Assembly: GCA_027924645.1 (NCBI GenBank)
Contig: BSBN01000860.1
Span: 5,146,001-5,210,000 of the forward strand
Origin: Cunninghamia lanceolata
Taxonomy: Eukaryota; Streptophyta; Pinopsida; Cupressales; Cupressaceae
Direction of reading: 5' to 3'
Length of the DNA stretch: 64,000 nucleotides
The stretch's first letter is position 1. Each line of letters begins with the position of its first letter. A program made the translations under genes and the position numbers. Below are positions 25,313 to 38,032 of this stretch, piece after piece. The notes beneath the pieces are model-generated. The model was not told where the DNA came from. It did not search any database and saw only the letters and a list, made by a program, of their open reading frames with translations.

Positions 25313-26150
25313 TCAACATTCTTTTTCAATCTCTTTTAAAGCATTGGTATGCCTTGCTTTGAGTAGAGTAACCCAAAAATATTCCTTCATCACTTCTTGT
25401 ATCAACTTGCCTAGATCCTCATCTCTTTTGATATAGCATTTACTACCAAAAACTTTAAAATATCTCACAGTAGGAGGATGACCAAACCATAGTTCATAAG
25501 GTGTCTTACTAGAATTGCCTTTGATCTGCACCCGGTTAAGAGTGTAGACAACAATACTCATAGCCTCTCTCCAATAGACTTGTGGAAAATTTGCTTCCAT
25601 CATCATGGTCCTAGCAACTTCATGAATGGTCTGGTTCTTTCTTTCCACAACTCTATTCTGCTGAGGAGTCCTAGGAGCAGATAACTATCTTTTTATTCCA
25701 TGCTTTTCACAGATTGAATCAAACTCATCAGAGGTAAATTCTCCACCTCTGTCAGATCTCAGACATTTTATTTTTACACCAATCTTGTTCTCCACCATAA
25801 CCTTGAACACCTTGAATTTGTCAAGAGCTTCTGATTTTTCTTTTAGGAAGGTTACCCACATCATTTGGGAGTAATCATCAATCAACAACATAAAATATCT
25901 GTCTCCTTGCACACTCCTAATTCTAGCAGGGCCACATAGATCAGTATGCACAAGTTCCAGTAGTCCACTTGAAAATTGTTTTTTACTTTTGAATTAAGTT
26001 TTGTTCTGTTTACCCAATTGACATTCTCTACACATGCTATCAGGTTTCATAAGTTTTGGAAGATCGCTCACAACTTGAGTAGAACTTATCTTGACAATGT
26101 TATAAAAATTCACATGACACATTCTTCTATGCCATAACCAACTCTAATCA
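25313..26150 (-). pseudogene. Copia integrase of element A
   Basis: The minus strand reads the GAG-pre-integrase zinc motif (WHRRMCHVN near 26130, then CRECQLGKQ). The catalytic core follows: HTDLCGPAR...YFMLLIDDYSQMMWV with the first two aspartates, LRSDRGGEFTS, then after a stop at 25688 the APRTPQQNRVVERKNQ block holding the catalytic glutamate. After that come the LNR and GYS-like C-terminal positions. The DDE residues are present, but stops at about 25688 and 25990 break the frame. Sequence 24951-25312 is a decayed linker between integrase and reverse transcriptase. Confidence 0.9.
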
Positions 26151-26429
26151 ATCTAAGAAATCAGTCAAGTCTTACCAAAACTACTTAAATGAAAGATGTT
26201 ACCTCTAGTCTGAATACCAAATGCAATTTTAGTTCCAGAGCTTTCCAAGATTCTGCATTTTCCATCCTTGAATCTAAGGTCATAATCCTTGTCAACCAAC
26301 TGTCCAACACTGAGAAGATTATGCTTCAGTCCTTCCACCTAGAGAACATCATTAGTATTATTCTTACCATCAAAAGAGATGGATCATCTGCCATGGATTC
26401 TACCAGCTGAGTTGTCTCCAAATTTCACA

Positions 26430-27593
26430 ATTCCACCTTCATATTTTTCAAAGCTTACAAACTTACTTTTATCACCAGTCATATGATGAGAGCATCCACT
26501 ATCAATCACCCATTCGTCCTTTTCAACAACCTAAGTAGCCAAGGTACTTTCCACATTTGCATAGCTAGCAGATTTAGTGGACACCGAATCTTCTTCTTTG
26601 ATAGCAATGAACACCCAATCACCTTCAGTGGAACCTCCATGATCAAATTCATCATTTGTGACTCCTTCTCCAGCTTCTTGGACATAGTAACATTTATTCT
26701 GACCTTTATATCTATTAGGATTTGGCTTTGAAAATTTCTCCAAACATCATGAGGCAAAATGACCAATCTTATTACAAGCAAAACATTTGAATGTCAACTT
26801 TCCTTCATACTTACCGGATCCTCTTGGCATTCTGTTGGCAATAAGAGCTTCAAGTTCTACAAACTCAATTTCATCATCTTCAAGATCCTTCCTTGCCTTA
26901 GCAAATTTGTTTGATCTTCCTGAAGAGCTTTCACCCGGATCATATTTTTGTTTTCCATATACACTGGCCTTAAATGCAGATTCAGACTTAGGAAGAGAAT
27001 CACCAAACTCACTCATTTCAAATGTTGAAAGCTTACCAACTAACTGATCCCTTGTAACAGTTGTCACTATCCTGATCTCTTCAATGGCAGCAGCTTTATG
27101 ATTGTATGCTGCAGGTAAGGATCTGAGCACTTTGGCACCAATCTTTGATTCTTCCAATACTCCACCATTACTTCTGATACCAGTCACAAGTTCATTCACT
27201 TTATGCATGTAGGAAGTAATGTTTTCATCTTCACTCATTACCAACCTTTCATATTTACCCTTCAGGCTCTGTAGCTTGGCACACTTGACATATTTGTCAC
27301 CTTCATACAGATTTTCCACCTTTTTCTAGATTTCATGGGTAGTTTTCAAATCCAGGACATTTGCCAATTCTGTATTAGTCAGGGTACTCAATAATGCTTC
27401 TTTAGCTTGAATATTGCATGCAGCTTCCCAGAGTTCATCTAGAGTTGTAGGGCCATTCTTCAGAATCTTATACTCATTCTTAGTTATCAACCAAAAGGCA
27501 TCACCCATACATTCTAAATGACACTACATGCGTACCTTCTAGAGGGAGTAATTTGTTCCATCAAATCTTGGACTTTCCTTCTTGTAAGTTGAC
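26430..27593 (-). pseudogene. Copia gag and protease of element A
   Basis: Gag starts MSTYKKESPRFDG at 27593. It continues through 27508-27326 (DUF4219/UBN2-type capsid) and 27319-26747, with the capsid hallmark ENITSYMHKVNELV and the CCHC knuckle CFACNKIGHFAS, whose last cysteine lies just past a stop. Protease follows with the aspartic active site VIDSGCSHHMTGD around 26512-26474. Stops near 27537, 27323, 26746 and 26533 interrupt the polyprotein. Family membership is certain; function is lost. Confidence 0.9.
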
Positions 27594-27636
27594 ATATTGG
27601 ATCTCCTCAAGCAATTAAGCTTCTTTTAGAGGAACT

Positions 27637-27650
27637 GGCTCTGATACCAA
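27637..27650 (-). promoter_or_regulatory. Primer binding site of element A
   Basis: The minus strand reads TTGGTATCAGAGCC, complementary to initiator tRNA-Met, next to the 5' LTR edge at 27652. Confidence 0.9.
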
Positions 27651-27651
27651 T

Positions 27652-28989
27652 TGTTGGGATTAGTTCGGACAACTGAGAGGGGGGTGAATCAGTTGTCCCA
27701 CAAATCAACCTTTTTCCTCTTTTAAACTTCTTTATCAACTTTCAATTAGATTAGTGATGTAAACATTAAAGCATGAATTAACAACACGTGAGCAGAAGCA
27801 AATTGAACACACATACACCAAAATTTTTACGTAGAAACCCAGTTAAGGGAAAACTATGGTGGGGGTTAACCCACAAGATTTGTACCCTATTAAAAGTATT
27901 TGAAAGAAATGAAAAGGCACTTGCCTTAGGGCTCACTGCCCAGAGCTCACTTCTCAAGGAGGCTCACTGCCTACAAGAATTTATGTTTAATACAGGAAGA
28001 ATGAACTACAAAATAGCATCTTCTTTATGCCTGGTTTAGTTCCTTTGAAAGCTCACAAAACTTCTACTCTGCCCCAAACACTTCTTCACCATTTCTTCAT
28101 ACCTTACTGCTCTTATTCCTCTACTCCTCTTCTCTGCTCTACTTTTGTACCTTTCTTAGGATTTTATCATTTTCGCACAAGGACAACTTTCCACAATTCA
28201 TTCACAAGTATTTATATGCTTCATCAACCTTGGAATGAACATCAAGGTCGGCACTACAACCATGTGAATCACTATATTGTCGGCCAAACATAACTGAGAC
28301 TTGAATCTTCTTCCAACAACATGCCATGCTCCAAAGAATTGCTCTTAGATCATCCGCAACACTCTTGAAACATCCGGTCGGCCAACACTGGGAAGAACAA
28401 CAATACCAAGAAGGAAATATTCACAAATGAGCTCAAACTTTAATGTGGACCTCCAACATAGTAGTCACATGATCTAGAGACCTCCACAAGCACATTCATC
28501 CGCACTCTTCCAAATCATCAGAATCACTTGCATTTTCATCTGGAACCTCAAGAACACTGTCTGCCATGACTATCACACTAGAAAGATTGCTTACAAACCT
28601 CCAAACCACGAACCACTTGAGGTGATGATACACACTAACTTCCCAAACAAGCCTCTAGATTTGCAGATCATAATATTTCAATGCGGAGCAATCCAGGCCA
28701 ATTCACTATCACTCTGTCTCTTCTAAACAACTGCCAAAACTCAGTTCTACTCAGATGGCCATAGCTTCTTCAAATCTTCATGCGGACCTCTCAAATCTTA
28801 AGTGGAACTACTTCAGACAATCCTCTACATATCTATATGGTCTGCATACATTTATCTTCATTAATTTTTTCAATATCCTCAACATTCCAGTCTTCTAAAT
28901 AGGCAACAAAATAGAATACAGTTGACACCAGTGGCAACAAGGATATGTTGACATCAATGACAACACCAATTAGACACATATTTGCAATA
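27652..28989 (-). repeat. 5' LTR of element A
   Basis: 1,338 bp starting TGTTGGGATTAG. The terminal CA has mutated to TA, and the duplication GAAAT follows. Hairpin arms lie at 27667-27676 and 27689-27698 (GGACAACTGA and TCAGTTGTCC). Compared with the other LTR it has many substitutions and a short deletion near 28497. Confidence 0.9.
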
Positions 28990-28994
28990 GAAAT

Positions 28995-31497
28995 TTGTCA
29001 TCTATTATGAAAATCCTTGCTCAGAATTATCTTCAATAGATGCCCTGTGAATATTACAAGACCCGCATTTGTCCAAATGAATCTGACATTTGATGGGAAA
29101 AAAAGAGTAGATGAAAGAGAGGCGATGCCCTTACTTGGCATGAATAAAAGAAGAGCAACACGAATTGAAAGGCTGAGATATCTAGAAGCAAAGGTTGTCG
29201 TGGCTCAAACCTGGGACTTTTGAGATGTAAGAAAGTGAGTATGCACTTTAGGTATGGAAAGGAAATTGGGGTTGGAATATAGGTCCCGCCATTGCCAAGG
29301 ATCTGCCAAAAATATGGGTGAACACAAAAAACCCAAATGCTTGATCTTTGCACGCCAAACACTCAATCTCCAAACACAAAATGAACATCAAAAATTAATA
29401 AATTTTTGTTTTGTGTTTTTTTGTTTTGGGGTATGTGCAGGTGAGGATTTTTTTTATCCATTAGTGGGCGCTATAGTTGAAGCAGTTAGCGACGACTTTA
29501 GCACTGACTTTTAGGCCTAAATGTAATCTTTTTGGGGCGTAAAAGGTAGCGCAAAGTGTGCCTAATTTAGCACCTGTCAGTGCAAAAATGATATATTTTG
29601 CTTGGAAGTTGATATCACTATCTAATGGAATGCCAAATTTGGTTTCTTCTAGCAACCTCACCAAATTTGGATTGTCCTTATAATAAGTAACTATATCTTG
29701 TTTCCATGATAGCATTTTGACTTCATGCTTCTCTTATGATTAGCTCAATAGTGACTCACTCTTTCATGACCTTACATAGATGGTTGGTGACAATCCTTAT
29801 GCAAGTGATATGGCTTTGGAATTTAAACCAAACAACTCTTCTCTTACTATCATGACATGATATTGGGACTATATTGGCAACTTATGGCAATGCTTATGGT
29901 ATTGTGATTTTCATTTCTATGTTCTCATTAACCTATTTTAGGTTGAAGCATGGTAACTAACCCACTAGCTATTATGACAGTCATAAAATGAATAGACAAT
30001 CCTCTCCACTTTGACTATGACAGTCCTATGCATGGTGTTTTCTTCATGACAGTCCCCAATAATGTGAATTATTGATAGTAGCTAGTTTGAATGGAGTTTT
30101 GGATGGTGTAGTAAGTTGTCCCTATGGCTCCTGATAGTGCATGCCTTGGTTATGTCCTTGTGACATTACTCTCTAGATATCTCCTCTTTATAGTGACAAG
30201 GTTTCAAGAACATGACAACTTGGGTAAGGTATCAACTTGTCTCTTTAACCTCTGGATTGTCATTTTTCAAGAACTGATCTCATTGAAATGCAAAGACAAG
30301 ATGTTGATTGATGACTAACTACATTGTTACTATGATAGTGACTTAACCAGGTCACAAGATTAATGAGACAATTTTATAGTAATAACTCTATGGATGCATG
30401 CCTAGCTATCCTAGGTGTACTATGACAATAATTTAATGTTGCTAGTGTTGATTTTAAACCTCCTATGGTTGTTACCTATGCCTCATGGTATGACAACCTC
30501 TACAATGTTAATTATGATATTTATATGATGGTGAATATTAGAGCTATGGTTTGGATGACCTAATAACATTTGTGATAGTCCTTTGGGGTTGTGATAGACC
30601 TTTTGGGTTGTAACAATACTTAGGATGATTGTCCATCAGCTATAACAAGGCATAATGATGGTCCTTGATATCATTCGAGCTCTATAATGATAGTGGGTGG
30701 GTGATATCATATGGTGGTTTCCCTTTATTCCCATATCAGTCCATTGACTTGCTAATAAAGATTTTAAATCATTGTTAGTACAACATTAGGTGGTATTTGG
30801 ATGATAGCAATGATATGACAACCTTTAAATCCTCAAGATCCCACTACAATAGTAGATCAACACTGTGATGGGCACCTGACTTATCATTTTGACACCAATT
30901 ATTTTAGTTGGAACCATGACCTTCCATCTAACATTTCAGAGTTGGATTTGGGATTAAGGACAACCTTAAGATATGTGATAGGAGATTGACAACATTTTAG
31001 CTAAGTCTTGAAATCTTTGTTTATATTATGTGACTTCACTATAATATTGAGGCCCAGTTTAAGAGGCTTTAGGTATGTGATTAACCTAACAAAGATCTAA
31101 CGACATGATTTCAAAATTAACATCCAAATCATTCTTCCCTCCATCAAGAATTTAAAATTTTGGTGCCAAAGACTCTTTGAGACTGTTTTGAGGGTTTTAT
31201 GGCCACTTGGAGAGATATAGATAGCCATAAAATAACCCATAAAAGAAAAAGGAAGTCAAATATGAAATAAATGTCTTTTTGATGTGAATTTGTAGTCATC
31301 TTGTAATCATAAGATTGGAGCTCTAGTTGTCAAGATTCCACATGTAAACTTTTTGTGAAGAGCAAAATGTTGCAATGTCCTATTTTATTTTTCATAGTGC
31401 ATCTTAATGAAAAGCGAGTGTATTAACAATATAATTTCAACAATATTCTCTTGGTACACAGCTGTTATGTGACTATTGTCATTGTTGTGTATTACAG
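28995..31497. other. Gene-free decayed repeats
   Basis: No gene. At 29455-29600 the sequence looks like a CACTA subterminal region ('ttagcgacgactttagcac', 'tagcacctgtcagtgc'), possibly an old internal edge or part of the transposase gene's own element. From 29720 to about 31050 GACAGTCC-like words recur as in 12300-14300. Confidence 0.35.
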
Positions 31498-32479
31498 GAT
31501 CCAGTGGAGGCCATGGAGAGAGGAGGTGGACAGTGTAGAACTACTAAATTGCAGAGAGGAAAGTGGGTGAAAATAGATATGACAATGGAATCTGCAGATA
31601 CAATAGAGGTAAGAAGAGAAAGCAATCTTAACCAAAGGAGGAAGGTGTTTATGAATTCACAAATGCTACAACATAGAGGAGATAAAGTCATTTTTCTGTC
31701 CATGAGGCCTCTGAGGTCAAACTTATTGGTTGAAAATTCACAGGAATGGTGATTGAATGTGATTCTATGATCAAGGGAAAAGTGTGAAAATTAGGATGGC
31801 CAAAACATGATATCAATATATCAAATATATGACTAAAGTGAGGTTTTGTTTTGGATAGCATATTCGTTGAAATGATATAATTGGTGTACTAAACATTATT
31901 TACTATGTTGTGTATTATAGGGGCCAGACGAGGCCATGGCAATAGATAATGTCATATCAAATGAGGACACAATGGATGAAGCGGGACATCAGGTACTCAA
32001 ATTTTGACTTAACTTAGGAAAAAATGATCTGATGGAATTTTCTGATACGTACATCTTTTTTCACAGTATTATTGAAATTTATAATGTATTATCTAATTTT
32101 GACATAAATTAATGCATGTTGTTCATTATTTTAGATGGAGATTGGAGAAAATGCAAAGCCTGAGCATTCAACTAGTAAAAGAAAAAGATACGTACGTGGA
32201 CGTGGACCTAAAACTGTTAAATCATGTAGAGGACAGTGGGTGGAAGAGGATATGACAATGGATCCTGCAGACACAACAAATGATTGCACTAAATAAGAGG
32301 TTGGTCAAGACTATAGTACATGGGATGAATACTTTGAGAAAATTGTTGTTTGTGGATATTCTGTATGTCGTGGAAAGAAACAATTCAAACAAGCAATTGT
32401 ACAATGACATTACATATATGATGAGATTCTAGTTAGTAGTATGCCTCCTACAATCGATTCAAATCCAATAGAAATTGTG
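31498..32479 (+). pseudogene. Upstream exons of CACTA-associated gene, psq-like DNA-binding motif
   Basis: Three exon-like blocks have matching splice signals: 31498-31608 (acceptor TTACAG, donor GAG/GTAAGA), 31921-31992 (acceptor TATTATAG, donor CAG/GTACTC) and 32135-32479 (acceptor TTTTAG, donor GTG/GTAAGG). Each length is a multiple of three. Blocks 1 and 2 begin with nearly the same sequence (GATCCAGTGGAGGCCATGG and GGGCCAGACGAGGCCATGG), a duplicated exon. Block 1 has RGKWVKIDMTMESADT and block 3 has RGQWVEEDMTMDPADT, again related, and both resemble the start of pipsqueak-type helix-turn-helix motifs (RG.W.EEDM..A). Two stops in block 3 show decay. The DNA-binding role is inferred. Confidence 0.45.
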
Positions 32480-32582
32480 GTAAGGAATTTTCTAATTTGA
32501 TATAAATAACATGTATACTTCGTTTAAACATTATTTTATATTATTTAAATAACTAATTTTTTTCTTAATGGATACTTGCAAG

Positions 32583-33507
32583 ATAAAGTTCTTGGTGTAA
32601 AATTTCTTGGATCACCAACTTCCAGCCTAGAGGGCAATGATCATTTATTAGATGATACATCTAACAAAAATATGTGCCAATATACCAGCTCGGAAGATGA
32701 GGAATTGATGAAAATAAGCAATAGAACAAGAACCGGTTTAAAGATGCATACTTTGCTTAAAGACAAGGGGAAGGTGGACTACATACCCTATGAGAATGAA
32801 TGTGATGGAGATGACGACTTGCCCTTGAGTTTGAGATCAATTTACAAAGAGACATTTGATCGTCGACTATATTGTGCTTGGCCTAGTGATCAACAACTAC
32901 CTAGAGTGTACGAGGTGTTTCAATTTTGGGGATATAGCTACATGATATGACTCTCCAATATTCATGGAGCAAATCTAGGCCTCTTTATTGTCCAAAATGT
33001 ACATGTGGGATCTAAACATAGAAACAATTCAAAAAAAACCACTAAAGATTAATGCCATAGTATGGTCCATCATATTACAGTGGTGAATGGAGAAGGCTAG
33101 CAGAGTATAAGCCTAGCATGTCAGCATATGGTCTAAATTTGAATATGTATACACATCGTCTCCAATTGGAAAGTGGAAAAGAAATGAATAGAGGTCATCT
33201 TATGTTTATAGATGGACGTGCATACACACACAAAAATATTGTAGGATTTATAAATAGTAGTAGGAGAAGGGACCCTACTATAAGACAGAATTGTCAATTT
33301 GTTGAGGTTATAAATGATAAAGATGGAGATATGGAAAGAGAGGTTGATAGATTGATAATGGTTGAGGCTATTATGGACCTTACCATTGGGGATGAGTTAT
33401 TGATTGATTACCCCTTCTTAAAACGCACTCCTGAGCGAAAGAAGAGGGAAGAACAAGGTCTCCCTAAGGATGTTCTTAAGGGCAGAAAACCAAAGAATAA
33501 TAAATGA
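32583..33507 (+). pseudogene. SET-domain-like protein remnant upstream of CACTA transposase
   Basis: Plus-strand pieces line up with a SET (protein lysine methyltransferase) fold in order. First NIHGANLGLFIVQNVHVGS at about 32957 (the G.GLF...V..G start of SET), then a frame break near 33050 and YGPSYYSGEWRRLAEYKPS. The next frame, 33118-33507, has FIDGRAYTHKNIVGFINSS (usual form RFINHS), the NC pair, and GDELLIDYPF at 33388-33417 (usual form GEEL..DY). The cofactor-binding NHSC is altered to NSSR and there are stops, so it is unlikely to be active. It ends in a basic tail (RKKREEQG...KGRKPKNNK). The preceding 32583-32949 block is acidic and unrecognised. The domain call is by eye; I am fairly sure of the C-terminal half. 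Confidence 0.55.
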
Positions 33508-33741
33508 GTGTGGGCTGATGTTTTATAAACTATGTTGTCAAAATTGTGTTTTATTTAAATTATTGTATAAAAAAAAGTAGTCTATAAAATAATGTTCCAT
33601 TATTCAGTTGATGTATATATGTTCATACAATTTATATTTATATTTTTTAAGCCATACTTGATTATATTTATTTGAAATTGATACATTTATGATTTATCCA
33701 ATTGTTGCCAAACATTAAATAATGCTTGTGTTTGTTGATAG

Positions 33742-36700
33742 GTAGAAGATGTTGATGAAACACATACTAATACCCAAGATCCAACTGGGTTATTAAGATT
33801 TGGACGGAATGATCCAAACCATCTTTTAAACCATACCAGGGTGAAAAGAGCAACATTGAAGAGAATACTACCAGCTGAGAAATTTGAAGAGCTGATGAGA
33901 TCTGTATACAATGATGACATGCCACCTAGCCTTAATGATGATGATCATGATAGTGAAAATGCAGTGCATGAAGAAGGATTGAATGAAATGCTTATAGATT
34001 TCTTTGGGGATGGAAACAATGATGACAATAATGATCATATGGTTGACAGTAACGATGATAGCAGGGGTAATTACAACCAATGTAATGTTGATGATAACAA
34101 CCTGAAAGACTCCATCAAGCAAGCAGCAAAGACACCCGTGTTCAAATCGGGTGCAAGTAGAACCTCAAAACTAGCATGCACATTAATATTATTATAAATC
34201 AAGTCATTATTTGGTTGGTCAAACAAAGGATTCACTACCCTACTGAATTGAGTTGAAATGTATTTCTTGCTTTGCATTGTCAATTGGTGTACATAATTCG
34301 TAACATTCATTAACTTGGTTTATATTTCTTTAAGGGGATTTTAAAACCATATATTGTATATAAACAGTCCTAGTATAGATTTACATATCAAACATGTTCA
34401 TCATAAGTCAAACATTCAATTAATTTAATCTCTAGCAATCTTACAGAGCACTAAAAACTAAAATATTCCTTGAAGAGAATGTGTTGCCATCAACTTGCAG
34501 AGAGGCGTGTCTGTTGTTGGTTGAGTTGGGGATTGAATATAAGCAAATTCATTCATGTAAAAATGATTGCATTTTATACAGAGATGAATATCAAAACAAG
34601 GTAGAATGCGTTGTATGCAAAGAGAGGAGATATCGTACAGATGTACAAGGTCCTACAGTTCTAAAGAAGGTTTTACGTCACATGCCAATTATACCTAGAC
34701 TTCAATGAATGTTTTGTTGCAAGTCACTTGCACAATTGATAGGCTGGCATGCAAGGAACATGAGTAAATATGGATTCATGTGAATTTCAGCCGACTCCAA
34801 AGCAATGAAACACATAGAGGAAATATGGCCAAGAAAATTCAAAGATGAACCCCGTAGTATCAGGTTTGGTCTTGCAATTGATGGAGTGTGCCCATTCTCT
34901 TTCCTAAGCTCAAATTATATTGTTTAGCCAGTCGGATTGATAGTATACAATATTCCCTCATGGATGAGTGTTAGAAAGGAGAACCTTATGCTGACTCACA
35001 TTGTTCCAGGAAAACATCAAGTTAAAAACATGGATGTTTATCTTACACCTTTTATTAATGAGATGCAACTGTTATGGAAAGGCATAAGAATGTATGACAT
35101 ATCACGCCCCCCATCAAATAGGTCCTTCATGTTGTATGGTGTGCTATGTTGGACTATTCATGATTTCCCAGGACTTGGTTTTTGTTCTAGTAAGATAAAA
35201 TATTTATGTATTTACACTCATAATTTATTTTCATCCCAACTTTCATACCTAGTTTTATACTATTTTTTTTATGTTATTAACATTACTTATTGAATTGCAG
35301 GGCTTCAAACAAAGGGGATATTTATATATCCAAGATATGCAGAACAATTTCAAGGGTGGTATTCTAAAGATCTACATAAATTTATTTATGCAAACAACAG
35401 GGTTTTTCTACCACTAGATCATAAGTTTATAAATTGCTCGAAGAATCAATTTGATGGAAAATTTGAAAATAAAGGCCCTCCCATGATTACGGGTCTAGGA
35501 GATTGGATTAAGAAGTATGGAGATGCTGAATTGAAAGATTGGGAGGATTTTTTTTGATTGGGATGATTCAACTGAAGAACCATAATAAGTTGTAGTTAAT
35601 ATGCCAGAAGGAATGAAAAGGAAATCCATATTTTATGAGCTCCCTTACTAGAAGGATCTATTAATATCTCACCTATTAGATCCTTTGCACGTCTTCAAAA
35701 ATGTCCCAGATTCTATATTTCAGCATATATCAGGCAAAGAGGACACCTTGTCTTTGAGGAGAGATATTGCTCTTTCGCATACCAAAATTGATAGAAAACA
35801 TTTGTGGCTAAATAGGGAAAATGAAACATATGCAGAAGCTCCATGGATTTTGAAAAAAAAAAAAGAGCTAGACCAACTAAAAAATGTCATCCATTCAATA
35901 AGGACACCTACTAGCTATAGGTCATCATTGGCTAAATCTTTTATAGTTGATGAACATATCACATGATTTAAAACACATGATTTTCATAATTTTATGAAGG
36001 TATTATATATCATCATTTAACATTTATTGGTATCATTGATTAAGTACTAAATATATTTTGATATTTTGTTGTGTGAGAAAAAAATACTAATGACCTTTTC
36101 ATAAATGTGTTTGATAGCTATCATGCCATTGGCAATTAGGGGGGATTCTTGTCTTATAGTTGACTTAAGGAATGCCATAAGTCGATTGTCAACATTTACA
36201 AGGTATGTGGTTATATGAAATGTTCATGTGTGAGAGACATAAAGATATTATATTTCATTTTAATTTTTGACTAAAGGTTCATACTAATTTACTATTCTTA
36301 TATTAGGTGGGTGACCTCCAAGGAGATCCATAAATGTGAAGTGCCAAAATGGAAGAAGGAAATTGCAGAAATTGTATGTGTATTTGAGAAGGAGCTCCCT
36401 ACAAGTTTCATGGACCTACAAGTCCATTTACTTATACACCTAGTCGATGACATTGAATTGGCGAGTGTCGTATCAATGAGGTGGATGTTTTTCTTTGAGA
36501 GGTATATGAAAACTCTAAAAAGATATGTTTGCCAAAAGGCACATCTAGAGGTTTGCATGGTTGAAGGGTATGTATTGAATGAAGTATTTTTCTTTCTGTG
36601 TGAATTCCTTGGTAATGATTTTTAAGATGGGCCATGCTTTTGGGATGAAGAACGAGCATCAGATGTTATTGATGGAGAAAAACCACAATCTAATGGTGTT

Positions 36701-37790
36701 CAAGTAGAAATTAGTAAGTAAATTCATGATCAATGTGGATGTTTTTCTTGCAATCATTAATTTACTCTGTAATTTATTTGTCAAATTAACAGCATGACAT
36801 TTGGAGTTTGAAATAAACATGTTGACATGTAATAGGTGTAGATGAAAGTGCTATACTCGCCAAGTTCATTCTATACCACATTGACTTTATGAACAAATGG
36901 ATTGATCTGTATGATAAAAAGAGAGAAGTGTTAGAAGCAAGGAGACGATTTAAGAGATCGAACCCAAGGAATACTCCACTTCCCACTAATTTGCTTGGGG
37001 AATGGGGCAAAGATTACACACTAGAATGGGTTACTAAACAAATTCAAAATCAAATAGAAGATGCAGGTATAGATTCAAACATAACAGAAGATGAAATCAA
37101 CATGTCTAGAGGATGTGAAAGAAAGGTACAGTTAGAATTTTACAAAATGTTGTTTCCTTACAGTTTTGACACTATTAACTATTTTAATATTCATCATTAT
37201 ATTTGTTTTCACTGAAATAAATGGTCTTTCACAGGCAAGGAAATATCCAGCAATGTGGGCATATGGTCGACATCATCGTGTAGAAAGTGTAGATGTAAAG
37301 AGAGGATCCTTCAATTGTGCAATCATGGTTGACTTCAAGCAATCCATTCGATCAAGCTCAAAAGATAAGAATATAATTGAAGGGAATCTACAATATGTTG
37401 GGAAAATATAAGAAATTATTGAGTTGGATTACCGCTCTTTTAAATGTTGTCTTTTTAAGTGTAGATGGTATGAAGAATTTGAGAGGACACAAAGACATGA
37501 TACCCATAGTGGATTGTTTTCTATAGATTCCTCATGTTTCCTACTGGAGAATAAGGAGCCTTATGTTCTACTAATTCATTGTGAGCAGGTATTTCTTTAA
37601 CTCAAACAAGAAGCGATAGTGATCATTAATCTATTAATTCATAGTTTATTACGAATATATACATGTGTTTATTAATCAATAAAATTGTTATACCATACGT
37701 CTAATATATGTATGTCATTCATGTGCAGGTATTTTTCTATGAAGATTTTTGGACCCGAAAAGGATATTTGTCATACATTATGATCCAAGA
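33742..37790 (+). pseudogene. CACTA (En/Spm, TNP2 family) transposase, multi-exon, degenerate
   Basis: Plus-strand blocks in the usual TNP2 order. 33742-34197 is an acidic N-terminal region, followed at about 34202-34253 by IKSLFGWSNKGFTTLL. 34481-34708 has LGIEYKQIHSCKNDC and the CVVC pair of the TNP2 zinc region. 34790-35190 has FGLAIDGVCPFSF, YNIPSWM and MYGVLCWTIHDFPGLG-like blocks, with an intron 35190-35300. 35301-35966 has KSIFYELPY, LDPLHVFKNVPDSI and YAEAPWIL. DUF4218 follows at 36120-36625 (AIRGDSCLIVDLRNAI, PTSFMDLQVHLLIHL, RWMFFFERYMKTLKRYV). 36840-37215 is a coil-like block, then DUF4216 at 37236-37790 (IIELDYRSFKCCLFKCRWY). Stops and frameshifts abolish function. Element C interrupts the acidic tail at 38033. 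Confidence 0.88.
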
Positions 37791-38032
37791 TTAAGGCATG
37801 TATTTGACAATGCATTAGTAGATATTGAGCAAAACAATGATGGCCAACAAAATGAGAGAGAGAGACTAGAGAACATCGAAGAAATTGACATCCATGATGA
37901 TGTTGAAGATGGTTATGTTTAGGCACAAGAAGACAACAATCCAGAGTTAGATGATGTTATGGAAGACAACAATATGGATGGTATAGAAAATGATGATCCA
38001 AATACATCTGGTAACAATATAGATGGTCTACA
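37791..38032 (+). pseudogene. Acidic C-terminal tail of CACTA transposase, first part
   Basis: An Asp/Glu/Asn-rich frame (EIDIHDDVEDG, stop, AQEDNNPELDDVMEDNN...) follows DUF4216 and is cut by element C at its target site CTACA (38028-38032). The frame resumes after 45481. Confidence 0.7.

Larger units (their letters stand above)
17840..28989 (-). mobile_element. Ty1/copia LTR retrotransposon A (degenerate, with two nested insertions)
   Basis: Complete outline: LTRs at 17840-20668 (interrupted) and 27652-28989, and a 5-bp target duplication GAAAT at 17835-17839 and 28990-28994. A primer binding site complementary to initiator tRNA-Met adjoins the right LTR, and a polypurine tract adjoins the left LTR, so it reads on the minus strand. 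The order gag, protease, integrase, reverse transcriptase, RNase H defines copia. All coding parts carry stops. Its LTRs contain many differences and the right LTR ends TA instead of CA, so it is considerably older than element C. Confidence 0.93.

Noticed and set aside
36298..36659. Minus-strand frames of 75-86 codons
   Set aside because: Antisense to the DUF4218 region of the CACTA transposase, which has clear family motifs on the plus strand.
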